Assembly: GCA_037043455.1 (NCBI GenBank) | Contig: JAWPHD010001810.1 | Coordinates: forward strand, 229,178 to 293,177 | Direction: 5' to 3' | DNA: 64,000 nucleotides | Source: Cyrtodaria siliqua | Taxonomy: Eukaryota; Mollusca; Bivalvia; Adapedonta; Hiatellidae | Shown here: positions 10,721-21,443 of the stretch, in pieces | Position numbering within the stretch: position 1 is the first letter of the stretch | Layout of the letters: each line of letters begins with the position of its first letter | Translations under genes and position numbers: made by a program | Notes under the pieces: model-generated | Database searches by the model: none | Seen by the model: only the letters and a program-made list of their open reading frames with translations | Told to the model about the DNA's origin: nothing

Positions 10721-11289
10721 AAGCGTTACTAACTTCTTTTCATGCCTGATTGAGAAACAGTAACTCGATATCCTCGAGGTAGCTTATTTCCTAGGGATCT
10801 GATATGTGAAATAATTGTCGGTTTAGACACAGCTACTCGCTAACCTCGAGTGTAGCTAATTTTTTCAAATTACTATCATGTGTATGAAATAATTGTTGGA
10901 GGAGACACAGAAACTCAATATTAATACCTGTAGCGTAACTTTCTTCTGTATGACAATGATCCAGATTACCCTACTATCATGTGGGTGAAATAATTATAAA
11001 GGACTTGGTCCACCATTATTTTCACATAGACCGTAATGTTAGCTCTACACAGAATAACACTTACCCTAATGCTCCGTGACACTTCAAATATTCATTAAAA
11101 TGTGTATAGATGAGGGCAAAACACAAAAATAGCAAAACAATGACCATAACTGCTCTATGCACCAGCAGTTGGCTCAAAATGAAAGTAGATGACCTTTTTT
11201 GACAACAACAGCCGAACCACTCCTCATTTTGTCTAAAATCTTACCTCATTTTCAACTTTTGACCTCTCTGGTTACCGGTCCAATTGGGT
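10721..11289. repeat. Diverged remnants of the exon-4 repeats
   Basis: Phrases such as 'actcgatatcctcgagg', 'actcgctaacctcgagtgtagcta' and 'atgtgggtgaaataatta' recur at intervals. They appear to be older members of the flanking arrays interrupted by unique A+T-rich sequence. No gene is seen. Confidence 0.55.
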
Positions 11290-14200
11290 CCATCTGGGAA
11301 GACCCAGCGCCTCGATAACCTCAAGTGTAACTAATGTTCCGGATTACTACCACGTGAGTGAAATAAGGTGTGTATGGACAACGTGGGTGAAATAAAAACG
11401 TATGTGGACAACGTGGGTGAAATAAAAGTATATGTTGGGACAATGACTTGATATAACCTCGAGTGTAACTAATGTTTCAAATTACTCCCATATGGGTAAA
11501 ATAAGAGTTTGTGTGGACGCATTGGTTCAATATAACCTCGGGTGTAACTTATGTTTCAAATTACTCCCATATGGGTAAAATAAGAGTTTGTGTGGACGCA
11601 TTGGTTCATTAGAACCTCGGGTGTAACTAACTAATGTTCCGGATTACTACCAGGTGGCTGAAATAAAAGTATGTGTGGACAGAATGACTCGGTATAACCT
11701 CGAGTGTAACTAATGTTTCAAATTACTCCCATATGGGTAAAATAAGAGTTTGTGTGGACGCATTGGTTCAATATAACCTCGGGTGTAACTAATGTTTCAA
11801 ATTACTCCCATATGGGTAAAATAAGAGTTTTTGTGAACGCATTGGTTCATTAGAACCTCGGGTGTAACTAACTAATGTTCCGGATTACTACCATGTGTAA
11901 AGTATAAAGTATGTGTGGACACAATGACTCGATATAACCTCGAGTATAACTAATGTTCCGGATAACTACTATGTGGGTGAAATAAGAGTATGTGTGGACA
12001 CAATGACTCGATATAACCTCGGGTGTAACTAATGTTCCGGATAACTACCACGTGGGTGAAATAAGAGTATGTGTGGACACAATGACTCGATATAACCTCG
12101 GGTGTAACTAATGTCCGGATAACTACCATGTGGGTGAAATAAGAGTATGTGTGGACACAATGACTCGATATAACCTCGGGTGTAACTAATGTTCCGGATA
12201 ACTACCACGTGGGTGAAACAAGAGTATGTGTGGACACAATGACTCGATATAACCTCGGGTGTAACTAATGTTCCGGATAACTACCATGTGGGTGAAATAA
12301 GAGTATGTGTGGACACAATGACTCGATATAACCTCGGGTGTAACTAATGTTCCGGATAACTACCACGTGGGTGAAATAAGAGTATGTGTGGTCACAATGA
12401 CTCGATATAACCTCGGGTGTAACTAATGTTCCGGATAACTACCACGTGGATGAAATAAGAGTATGTGTGGACACAATGACTCGATATAACCTCGAGTGTA
12501 ACTAATGTTCCGGATAACTACCATGTGGGTGAAATAAGAGTATGTGTGGACACAATGACTCGATATAACCTCGAGTGTAACTAATGTTCCGGATAACTAC
12601 CATGTGGGTGAAATAAGAGTATATGTGGACACAATGACTCGATATAACCTCGGGTGTAACTAATGTTCCGGATAACTACCACGTGGGTGAAATAAGAGTA
12701 TGTGTGGACACAATGACTCGATATAACCTCGAGTGTAACTTATGTTCCGGATAACTACCATGTAGGTGAAATAATTGTCTGGAAAGACACAGCGCTTCGA
12801 TAACCTCGAGTGTAACTAATGTTCCGGATAACTACCATGTAGGTGAAATAATTGTCTGGAAAGACACAGCGCTTCGATAACCTCGAGTGTAACTAATGTT
12901 CCGGATAACTACCATGTGGGTGAAATAATTGTCTGGGAAGACACAGCGCCTCGATAACCTCGAATGTAACTTATGTTCCGGATAACTACTATGCAGTCTG
13001 GGAAGACACAGCGCCTCGATATCCTCGAATGTAACTAATGTTCCGGATAACTACCATGTAGGTGAAATAATTGTCTGGGAAGACACAGCGCCTCGATAAC
13101 CTTGAATGTAACTAATGTTCCAGATAACTACCATGTGGGTGAAATAATAGTCTGGGAAGACACAGTGCTTCGATAACCTCGAGTGTAACTAATGTTCCGG
13201 ATAACTACCATGTGGGTGAAATAAGAGTAACGTTATGTGTGGACACAATGACTCGATATAACCTCGGGTGTAACTAATGTTCCGGATAACTACCATGTGG
13301 GTGAAATAAGAGTATGTGTGGACACAATGACTCGATATAATGTCGAGTGTAACTAGTGTCCCGGATAACTACCATGTAGGTGAAATAATTGTCTGGGAAG
13401 ACACAGCGCCTCGATAACCTCGAATGTAACTAATGTTCCGGATAACTACCATGTAAGTGAAATAATTGTCTGGGAAGACACAGCGCCTCGATAACCTCGA
13501 ATGTATCTAATGTTCCGGATAACTACCATGTGTGTGAAATAATTGTCTGGGAAGACACAACGCTTCGATAACCTCGAGTGTAACTAATAATCCGGATAAC
13601 TACCATGTGGATGAAATAATTGTCTGGGAAGACACAGCGCCTCGATAACCTCGAATGTAACTAATGTTCCGGATAACTACCATGTAGGTGAAATAATTGT
13701 CTGGGAAGACACAGCGCCTCGATAACCTCGAGTGTAACTAATGTTCCGGATAACTACCATGTAGGTGAAATAATTGTCTGGGAAGACACAGCGCCTCGAT
13801 AACCTCGGGTGTAACTAATGTTCCGGATAACTACCATGTGGGTGAAATAATTGTCTGGGAAGACACAGCGCCTCGATAACCTCGGGTGTAACTAATGTTC
13901 CGGATAACTACCATGTGGGTGAAATAATTGTCTGGGAAGACACAGCGCCTCGATAACCTTGAATGTAACTAATGTTCCGGATAACTACCATGTGGGTGAA
14001 ATAATTGCCTGGGAAGATACAGCGCTTCGATAACCTCGAGTGTAACTAATATTCCGGATAACTACCATGTGGATGAAATAATTGTCTGGGAAGACACAGC
14101 GCCTCGATAACCTCGAGTGTAACTAATGTTCCGGATAACTACCATGTAGGTGAAATAATTGTCTGGGAAGACACAGCGCCTCGATAACCTCGAGTGTAAC

Positions 14201-14720
14201 TAATGTTCCGGATAACTACCATGTAGGTGAAATAATTGTCTGGAAAGACACAGCGCCTCGATAACCTCGAGTGTAACTTATGTTCCGGATACCTACCATG
14301 AAGTTGAAATAATTGTCTGGAAAGACACAGCGCCTCGATAACCTCGAGTGTAACTAATGTTCCGGATAACTACCATGTAGGTGAAATAATTGTCTGGGAA
14401 GACACAGCGCTTCGATAACCTCGAATGTAACTAATGTTCCGGATAACTACCATGTGGGTGAAATAATTGTCTGGGAAGACACAGCGCTTCGATAACCTCG
14501 AATGTAACTAATGTTCCGGATAACTACCATGTAGGTGAAATAATTGTCTGGGAAGACACAGCGCCTCGATAACCTCGAATGTAACTAATGTTCCGGAGAA
14601 CTACCATGTGGGTGAAATAATTGTCTGGGAAGACATAGTGCTTCGATAACCTTGAATGTAACTAATGTTCCGGATAACTACCATGTGGGTGAAATAAGCG
14701 TATGTGTAGACACAATGGCT
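11290..14720 (+). repeat. Minisatellite of 77-79 bp units, also derived from exon 4
   Basis: Type A units (79 bp; 'gtgtaactaatgttccgg…gtgaaataagagtatgtgtg…atgactcgatataacctcgg') fill about 11900-12760. Type B units (77 bp; '…gtgaaataattgtctggg aagacacagcgcctcgataa…') fill most of 12760-14680. The type B phrase 'gtctgggaagacacagcgcctcgataacctcgagtgtaac' (given here as a pattern) matches exon 4 from GLEESQ to VECN, with 'atgttccggataactacca' matching NVPDYYQ. A deletion removed 'taccttctggacggc' relative to the exon. About 40 units are present. Confidence 0.85.
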
Positions 14721-14886
14721 CGAGTGTAACTTATGTTCTGCGGACTAGTACAAGGTACCAGATGTGTATTTTATTACATTGTTTACTGTCTACAAATGTG
14801 TGACTCACAAGTGTATGCGCACTAATTCTCAAACATACTTTTGTTACTATGTATGACATGCATAATAAATGATTATTGTATTTCAG

Positions 14887-15058
14887 TTTAATCCGTCATC
14901 ACCAATAACACCCGACACCGCCGGATTCATCAGTAAACCGTCGGCAAATGACAAGATACATTGTGTGGCGTTTGTGATTGACGCTAATACTCTAGATGTC
15001 ATGCCGGCGAAAGTTCTCCAGAAGATGAAAAGTTTCCAGACAATGATGAACCAAAAAG
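14887..15058 (+). CDS. Copy 1 exon 5: middle of the G domain
   Basis: The 'tatttcag' acceptor is followed by 172 nt reading FNPSSPITPDTAGFISKPS…, then DKIHCVAFVIDANTLDVMP, ending NQK(G) before GTTAG. HCVAFVxD is the buried strand before the G4 region in IFI44 proteins. Phase 0 in and 1 out, as in copy 2. Confidence 0.85.
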
Positions 15059-16868
15059 GTTAGATTTAAAACTACGTGTTGGAATGTTTGCAAATCTTGA
15101 ACGTTATTAATGTTTTTTTTCTACAGTTGGACAAATCTTATTAACATAACGTTCGAGCGGCATATGCATACTTAATTTGCATTCTATTTTTGAAATGTGA
15201 AAAAGTTAATAAAATGTGGTTTTAAGCCCCGTTTACACGTCATATTAGGTTATATTGGGACAACCTCGGAGGGAGATGAGATGAAATGTGAACAAGATAT
15301 TGCGCCATTATTACACCACCCATTAGATTTAATCATTAATCTTACCTTTTCATAAAATAAAATCCTTTAACTATATAATTATAATTACATAGACCTAGCT
15401 AGTCATACCAATCAGAATTTAGTTGTCGGGCAATAAAGCCTGTAAGTTATCACAAGGGTGAAATAAAGGGTAAACAAATCCATATCGCGGAAATAACCGA
15501 ATGTTTATCTCGTTTCTTTACACGGAAATTACCGATTAGTTATGAATGTATACGATTTGTCACGCGTATGGTTTGTCGTCTGCGTTTCATTTGCTTCCAT
15601 CCTGTTTAGGCGGCAGATCATTGGCTTTGGAATCATTATCCGTGAATGAAATAACCACTTATGACCATTTATTTTCGTGATTAGACAATTTCAAATTCAA
15701 TGTCATTGATTTTAAATCAAGTTTCGGGAACCCCCCTCCCCCTCCTGCCCCGCCCCTTTCAAATTCAATGTCATTGATTTTAAATCAAGTTTCTGGAACC
15801 ACCCCCACCCCCACCACCACAACCACCACCACCACCACCACACCTTTAAGCTGCCAGTTCAACAAATTAATTGCTGAAGTATCTGATAAATGGATTGTTT
15901 TATTTTATTTTCATATCACACCCTATATCAGGCCCTCGTCTTATATCAGCACTAGAGCTAAAGCTCTTGGGCTGATATGGCGTCACAGGCTTGATACAGG
16001 ATGTGATATGAAAATAGTCATTTATTATTCTCTCTATCACGGCGTATATAAAGTGTGCTTATTATCTGAATATATCATAAATTCTACATCATTACCCTCT
16101 CAGATTGCCGGTACTCACTTAACAAATAAGCAACAAAAAAAAAGTCATATTAATGATCGCCGCTGATTCAGAAATCTTTCTGATATAAGTAGATACAAAA
16201 TTCGAACAAGAAATTCATAGAATTTATAAAAAGCAGTCAACCAATAAAAACATTTAAAATAAAAACAAGCACATCGACAAATAATCATTCAGACATTCAA
16301 ACATAAAATACACGACAACACAAACAAAATAGAAAGTCGCCTTGAAACTGTTTATATATATAAATATATATATTCCAACCGATATTCCAACAACTTCTCA
16401 AAACTACGAAACCAATTGTAACCAAATATTGTTTGGGAGGCGGCGGGAGTCTGGGGTGATGCAGTGCAAGTGTGTACACAATATGCATATCCGTCATCAA
16501 AGATGGCTGCAGTTACTAATACCCCATCTGTAAAGACATCCTAAATAATATATTCCAGAAACTGCAGAGCCAATTTTATTTTTAACTCATGCATCTCCTA
16601 GAAATACCATTGCAGATTCAAGTTTGTACACATATAGTTCCTGTGTACAAAAACCGGGTTTATATGTAGAGGTATGGACTTGGACCATATCACACTCGCC
16701 TTACTTAAAGAGCTACAAGCCAAGAACAATACAAAAAGAGCAAACAATCATGGGCTGTTTCTGTTTTCAAATTCATATTCCCCCCGCAAAGTGTGTTAAT
16801 TCCAGGGCATGGCTCTAGTCTAAATACATTGTTTTTATTTTAATACTGACTTTCTTTAACTTTTCTAG
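15059..16868. other. Intron 5 of copy 1
   Basis: The intron is 1810 nt. It contains an imperfect tandem copy of about 55 bp ('tttcaaattcaatgtcattg…') at 15688-15792, a (cca)n run at about 15800-15842, and a foldback element at 15907-16016. Otherwise it is collinear with intron 5 of copy 2, and no gene is seen. Confidence 0.75.
15907..16016. mobile_element. Foldback MITE-like element in intron 5
   Basis: The ends 'ttttcatatcacaccctata' and 'acaggatgtgatatgaaaa' are inverted repeats, and inner parts 'cttatatcagc' and 'gctgatatgg' pair as well. The paralogous site in copy 2 (61077-61144) holds the left arm but has lost most of the right arm, so insertion predates the gene duplication. Confidence 0.6.
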
Positions 16869-17185
16869 GTATTCCGCAATCGATTCTTTTGACTAAAGTC
16901 GACAAACTTTGCAAAGAAGTTCAATCTGACGTATCTAACGTGTACAAAAGCGACGCCGTTATGGAACACGTGGAAAAGGCTTCACAGGTACTCGGACTTC
17001 CACGTGGAAATGTGCTTCCGGTGAAGAACTACGAGAACGAGGTTCAGCTTGAAGACAACATCAGTATCTTGGCTCTGTTTGCACTAGGCCAACTGCTCAA
17101 CTCAGCTGAAGATTTCATGGATAATCTTTACGACAGAATGACAACAGAAGAAACAGGCATTCGAAAATTAAACCTAAAGGACTGA
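16869..17185 (+). CDS. Copy 1 exon 6: TKVD (G4) motif and C-terminus
   Basis: 'cttttctag' precedes the exon, which completes the split Gly codon and reads IPQSILLTKVDKLCKEV…, ending KLNLKD and TGA at 17183-17185. TKVD is the guanine-specificity motif. Compared with copy 2 there are few amino-acid changes, mostly conservative (D/E, L/I, L/M), which suggests that selection acted at least until recently. ATTAAA at 17222 is a possible poly(A) signal, conserved in copy 2. Confidence 0.85.
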
Positions 17186-18408
17186 AAAACATAAAAAAAA
17201 GACTGAAGAACACAAAGTAGCATTAAATATTACTGCTGTCAAGTTCACAATAGCACGTTTTTTAAAGTTTGTTTTCTGATAAAATTTAACTCAAACACTA
17301 TTAATAACAATATACACAAGAATATATACTCAATTTACTTAATTGTAAATCTGCAGTTTGTTATTTGAACGTTAGGGCAGCCTCGTTTGCGTTCTTAGAT
17401 TGCACTTCTCTGCCAGAATACACACATACAGACAGAAACGAACGCGTACTAACAATATAAAAAAAAAGAAACTACGTTACTGACTTTTTATATCAAATTT
17501 ATGTGTAACTTTAGCCGAGGTTCTGCCGATTTATAAGTGGAAGATTTCATACTTATTTTCAAACAATTGTACAGACTAATGAAGGAATGAAATGACTTAA
17601 ATTCCTGACTACCAGTTTTCACTCAGAAACATAGAGGTGCCCGGATAACAAACTATCATATTATTATCTTTTCTAAATTCTACAGAAAGCTCACTTTCAC
17701 TTTTGATTAATTTGTCGTTGTGTTAGATGTCCCTGAAAATCCACCGGGACGATTTGAAGAAAGACACTGCTAACAAACTCTTCCCGATATAAGAATCTGC
17801 AAAGATCGCAGCCTGCAAAGATCGCAGCCACTCTGATTAAAACTGACTACATGCTGATACTTTAGTTATAGTCTCTTAGTTGCGTAATTATACCTCTAGA
17901 GGTTCTAGAGTAATAGCGATAAGAAACTTCCTTTCTTTTATTAGCCGTTGCGACCATCTTGGGTTTTGCCGGAAGTTTAATTTCATTTTGAATCAATAGA
18001 ACATTGGGGTGGGGGATGTGCTGTGATCGTTACGTGCTAAATAAGACCAAATCACGTTGTTGCTATCAATTTAAAGAAGCACGCGAGAATCTTCCTTGTG
18101 CACCCGTCCGTGTTGCATCACTTCTGATATTTGGAGGTGCAGACAGCGGCAACCTCCATAATTCGCGGAGTTTGTTATATTCGTATGAAGATTCTTGTAA
18201 ACAGCAATCACAAACAATTAACATGATTGATATGCCTCTCGTGTATTCAATGTTTCTTTAAATAATAGTTTCACTAATTTAATTAAATCAAGACTGTGTA
18301 AGCCGCAATTCAGCTGAACAAACATACCTGTATTTTAATATTTATAGATAAATACTGAAAAAGGAATCCCTTAGCCGTAAACCGACATTTTCATATCAGT
18401 TCAACTTT
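17186..18408. other. 3' flank of copy 1, conserved with copy 2 but no gene
   Basis: The sequence is collinear with 62328-63538. It begins with the 3' UTR (candidate ATTAAA 17222-17227). The 85-codon open frame at 18004-18261 has an equal-length partner at 63147-63404, but most differences between the two change amino acids, so it does not look coding. Confidence 0.65.
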
Positions 18409-18964
18409 AACCGTGAGTTTTTAAAAAATAAAGATTGCCCTGTGTCATTTTATAACACTCAATAACAACTTCTTTGCATCCTTAATACACTGAGCAAAAT
18501 AGTACATAAATGCGTGCCATTGTCATAGAGGAGATACAAAGCCGTGTATGTTCGGGGTCAATGATAAAGTGGCATAAATATGGCCAGTAATAATGCGACA
18601 AAGTCATTGTAAACAAAGTCGGTGATAACAATAAAGCAAATATGACGGAAACATACTTTTATAGGTTAACGAAAATAGTTCTGATTTCAATGTAAACGGA
18701 GGTAATTTTAAAATTACGAAATTTGGAATGTTTTTGTTTGAGAACAACAGTCGTTTGTGAACACATTTAAGCGGTTTTTAAGAATGCCAGTATGAAGAAT
18801 TCTTGTCAATGCCAAACGTTAAATTTGTTCAAAGCAATACGTTTATATAATATACAATACGTTGACACTTTATTTGCGTCTGTATTAAATTATAGTTCGG
18901 AAGTTGGGGGATGACATGATGCAAAAGACGTCGAACTTATACATACGAAATTTTACAGGAAGAT
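18409..18964. other. No gene seen between Y1 and the LINE fragment
   Basis: A+T-rich unique-looking sequence without open frames of note. It lies past the end of the copy 1/copy 2 homology. Confidence 0.5.
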
Positions 18965-19900
18965 TTTATCCGTGAAAAGGTCGACAGATCTTACAGGTTT
19001 ATATGGTGAACTAGGTAGAGTTCCGCTCTATATAAAGAGAAAACTAAATATGGTAAAGTATTGGATTAAATTATTGAAATTAGGAGATAACAGTATTGCT
19101 AAGAAAATATATAAATTGCAAAAAAGCGACACGGACAATAATATATCATATAACTGGTCAAATTGGGCATTCCAAATAAAATCAATACTGGAGACGTTAG
19201 GTATGACAAACAATATGATATAGAACTCATTAACTATGAACTCATCCAACAAAGAATATTAGACATATATCATCAAAGCTGGTACGCAAATATAAATAAT
19301 TCTAACAGAATTTCGTTTTAAGCAAGATTTTAACTTGGAACATAATTTAGATATTGATGTTGAGAAACAATTTAGAATAGCTCTTTGCAGATTTAGATTG
19401 TCTTCGCATAACCTCGCCATAGAAAGCGGAAGATATGAAAATATTCATAGGGATGGAAAATGCCGATTTTGCAATATGAATTTTATTGAAAACGAATACC
19501 ACTTTTTGCTTGTTTGGTCCATTTATAGAGAATTAAGACATAAATATCTTAAACCTTATTATTGCCGATGGCCAAATTCGAACAAGTTTGATTCGCTTAT
19601 GACATCAAAGTCAAAATGTACAGTTGTAAATTTAGCGAAATTTGTATTCTTTGCTCTCAAATTAAGGAATAGTACATAAAGGAAATTTACTGATGTTAAA
19701 TTCTTGTTTTTCATTACAGCGATTTTGAAATAATGTGCTTCTCAGTAAAACTGATATAATGTAATTGTATGTTTATTTGTTTGATATGGATAAGGGTTCA
19801 TGTTCTCACTATCTTCATACTTTAATGTAATTGTGTAGGCTATACACATGTGTTGTATGTTTAATTGCTGAATAAAGATATTGTATTGTATTGTATATAA
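18965..19900 (+). mobile_element. 5'-truncated, decayed non-LTR retrotransposon (LINE) 3' end
   Basis: Two frames encode C-terminal LINE polyprotein pieces. The first (18972-19223) reads GELGRVPLYIKRKLNMVKYWI, shortened here to ELGRVPLYIKRK, as found after the reverse transcriptase domain. The second (19335-19679) holds the Cys-rich CRFCNMNFIENEYHFLL…YRELRHKYL segment. A frameshift near 19210 and a stop near 19320 separate them. The element ends with AATAAA at 19871 and a short (ttgta)n tail, as many LINE 3' ends do. It is a dead copy lying between Y1 and X2. Clade not determined. Confidence 0.75.
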
Positions 19901-20710
19901 GGAAATAAGTGGGTTTTAATACATGGGAGGTAACTTTGATACTTCGCTTAGAAAATAATTAAAATAACAAAACAAAATTGGAAATCACATCCTTACCTAA
20001 TATTTCTAATATCTTCAATTATATCAATGTTCATATGTTAAAAGTCGTGCTAAACTTTTTTTCCAGTATATATCCAGACCTGCCAAGTGTGTCTGTTTTT
20101 TGTTGTCAACGGACTTGTGTTTTTTTTATGAGATCATAAAGTAGCAGACATTTATAATAATTCCATCTCAACTGTTTTTATACAGATTTTCTTACGAATT
20201 TTGATCATTACCAAAGAAAGCAAAGATGCATTTATGATATAATGTATATTCTTCTAGAATATCATTAATGATATTACATATTTTCTGCTAGAATCGCATT
20301 TGTCATATAATACATGTTCTACCAGAATCCAGGATAGGAAATGTTTTATTGACGTAATATCGTTTTCTCTGTGCTGCCTGTTTCATTTATGTGTTCATTC
20401 TATGTATGTACTATTTTGTAAACATATTTCCCTAGTAAAAAAATAAATAATAATAGAATATATATCTCCAAGGGAAAGCTTGTTTCTTGTTTATAATCAC
20501 CAGGTTCCAAAATGTGTAGCTTTCACCCCCATTTCATTCGGCCAAGTTGTCAACATTTAGATTATTTTCATCCATTTTGTGATTTGATTTAAACATATTT
20601 CTCTAACATCGACTGCGAAGCAAGTTCTTATATTAATCACTCTCGATGGCTTCCAGAGTAGAACCAGTACTAAATAATGCGGATTAATTATCTTGCTCAA
20701 TGATAAATAG

Positions 20711-21062
20711 CATTGCCGCGGCGAGGCTCGAACCCACGACCTCTCGATCTGAAGTCCGACGCTCTACAACTGATCTTATGGGATGGCGACGCTCTACAAC
20801 TAAACCACGCACACCACGAGTGGTAACCGTTTTGTGTAACGTATTTACTCCAGTTATTTGGGGACTGGCGCTGCCCAGTGGATAGCACGGTCAATGTGAA
20901 CTCCGGATGACCCGGATTCAGGCATTACTGGCGTCACTGAGTTCCATCGGTGAGTTCTTGGTCAAGACATTTTCACTTAGTCTCTTCTGTCGTGGGACAT
21001 AAACCGGTCGGTTCCGTGTATCGGAGTGTATCCTCCGAGTACGTTAAAGAGCCACATGACTA
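20711..21062. repeat. tRNA-derived SINE-like sequence in X2
   Basis: The minus strand of 20711-20810 contains 'gtgggttcgagcctcg' (B-box-like) and 'ttgtagagcgtcggacttc' (A box/anticodon arm). The 'gcgacgctctacaact' portion is repeated in tandem at about 20757 and 20787, a local change absent from X1. The plus-strand tRNA-like head and the 'cacgttaaagagccac' tail follow, as in X1. Confidence 0.5.
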
Positions 21063-21278
21063 TATTCGTTATTCTTATACACCCGCACTATATAGCTAGT
21101 TTAAAATATCTCGTTATATTGAACGATATATCACTAATTTTTGCAACGTTAGGAGAATAAGCATTGCGCATTGCGCATTACGCATTGTAACGTATGCAAC
21201 GTTAGGAGAGTAAGCAAAGCAATGCGAAAGATTTCAGATGTGTGCGTTATTTTCACATTTTAGGGGTATTAGAATAGA

Positions 21279-21443
21279 AATAGAACATCGTTTACGGTGA
21301 ATTATCTATAATATATCACGGTTTATCGTTCAATTGTAAACAACAATTTCACTCGCCCTTCGGGCTCGTGAAATTATTGTTTACAATTGAACTCCAAACC
21401 GTGATATACTAAACGATAATTCACAGTAAACGATGTTCTATTT
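21279..21443. mobile_element. Near-perfect palindromic foldback element, absent from X1
   Basis: The left arm 'aatagaacatcgtttacggt…gttcaattgtaaacaacaat' and the right arm 'attgtttacaattgaac…acagtaaacgatgttctatt' pair over about 70 bp. The short centre 'cgcccttcgggctcg' is itself palindromic. It lies inside the X2-only insertion (about 21075-21445). It looks like a MITE-type foldback insertion. Confidence 0.65.

Larger units (their letters stand above)
5812..17185 (+). pseudogene. IFI44-like: IFI44-like GTPase gene, copy 1, TLDc exon frameshifted
   Basis: Six coding exons are recognisable: 5812-6339, 7037-7098, 8296-8493, 8982-9125, 14887-15058 and 16869-17185. All introns start GT and end AG, and exon phases match copy 2 exactly. 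The product family joins an N-terminal TLDc domain to a P-loop GTPase domain; vertebrate IFI44 and IFI44L are interferon-induced cytoplasmic proteins, and bivalves carry expanded IFI44-like families reported as immune-responsive. Here the exons sum to 1421 nt, 2 more than copy 2, because of a net 2-nt insertion near 6034-6038 ('ggagagcttatg' against 'ggatgttatg'). This shifts the TLDc frame, and the shifted frame stops at 6093. Exons 2-6 have no stop or frameshift, and an in-frame ATG at 6075 could begin a shortened protein. Intron 4 (5.76 kb) is filled by repeats made from exon 4. Confidence 0.85.

Noticed and set aside
18004..18261. 85-codon open frame with an equal-length partner at 63147-63404
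   Set aside because: Most of the differences between the two copies change amino acids and only about three are silent, as expected for neutral sequence; both frames begin with TTG, and the product resembles nothing I know.
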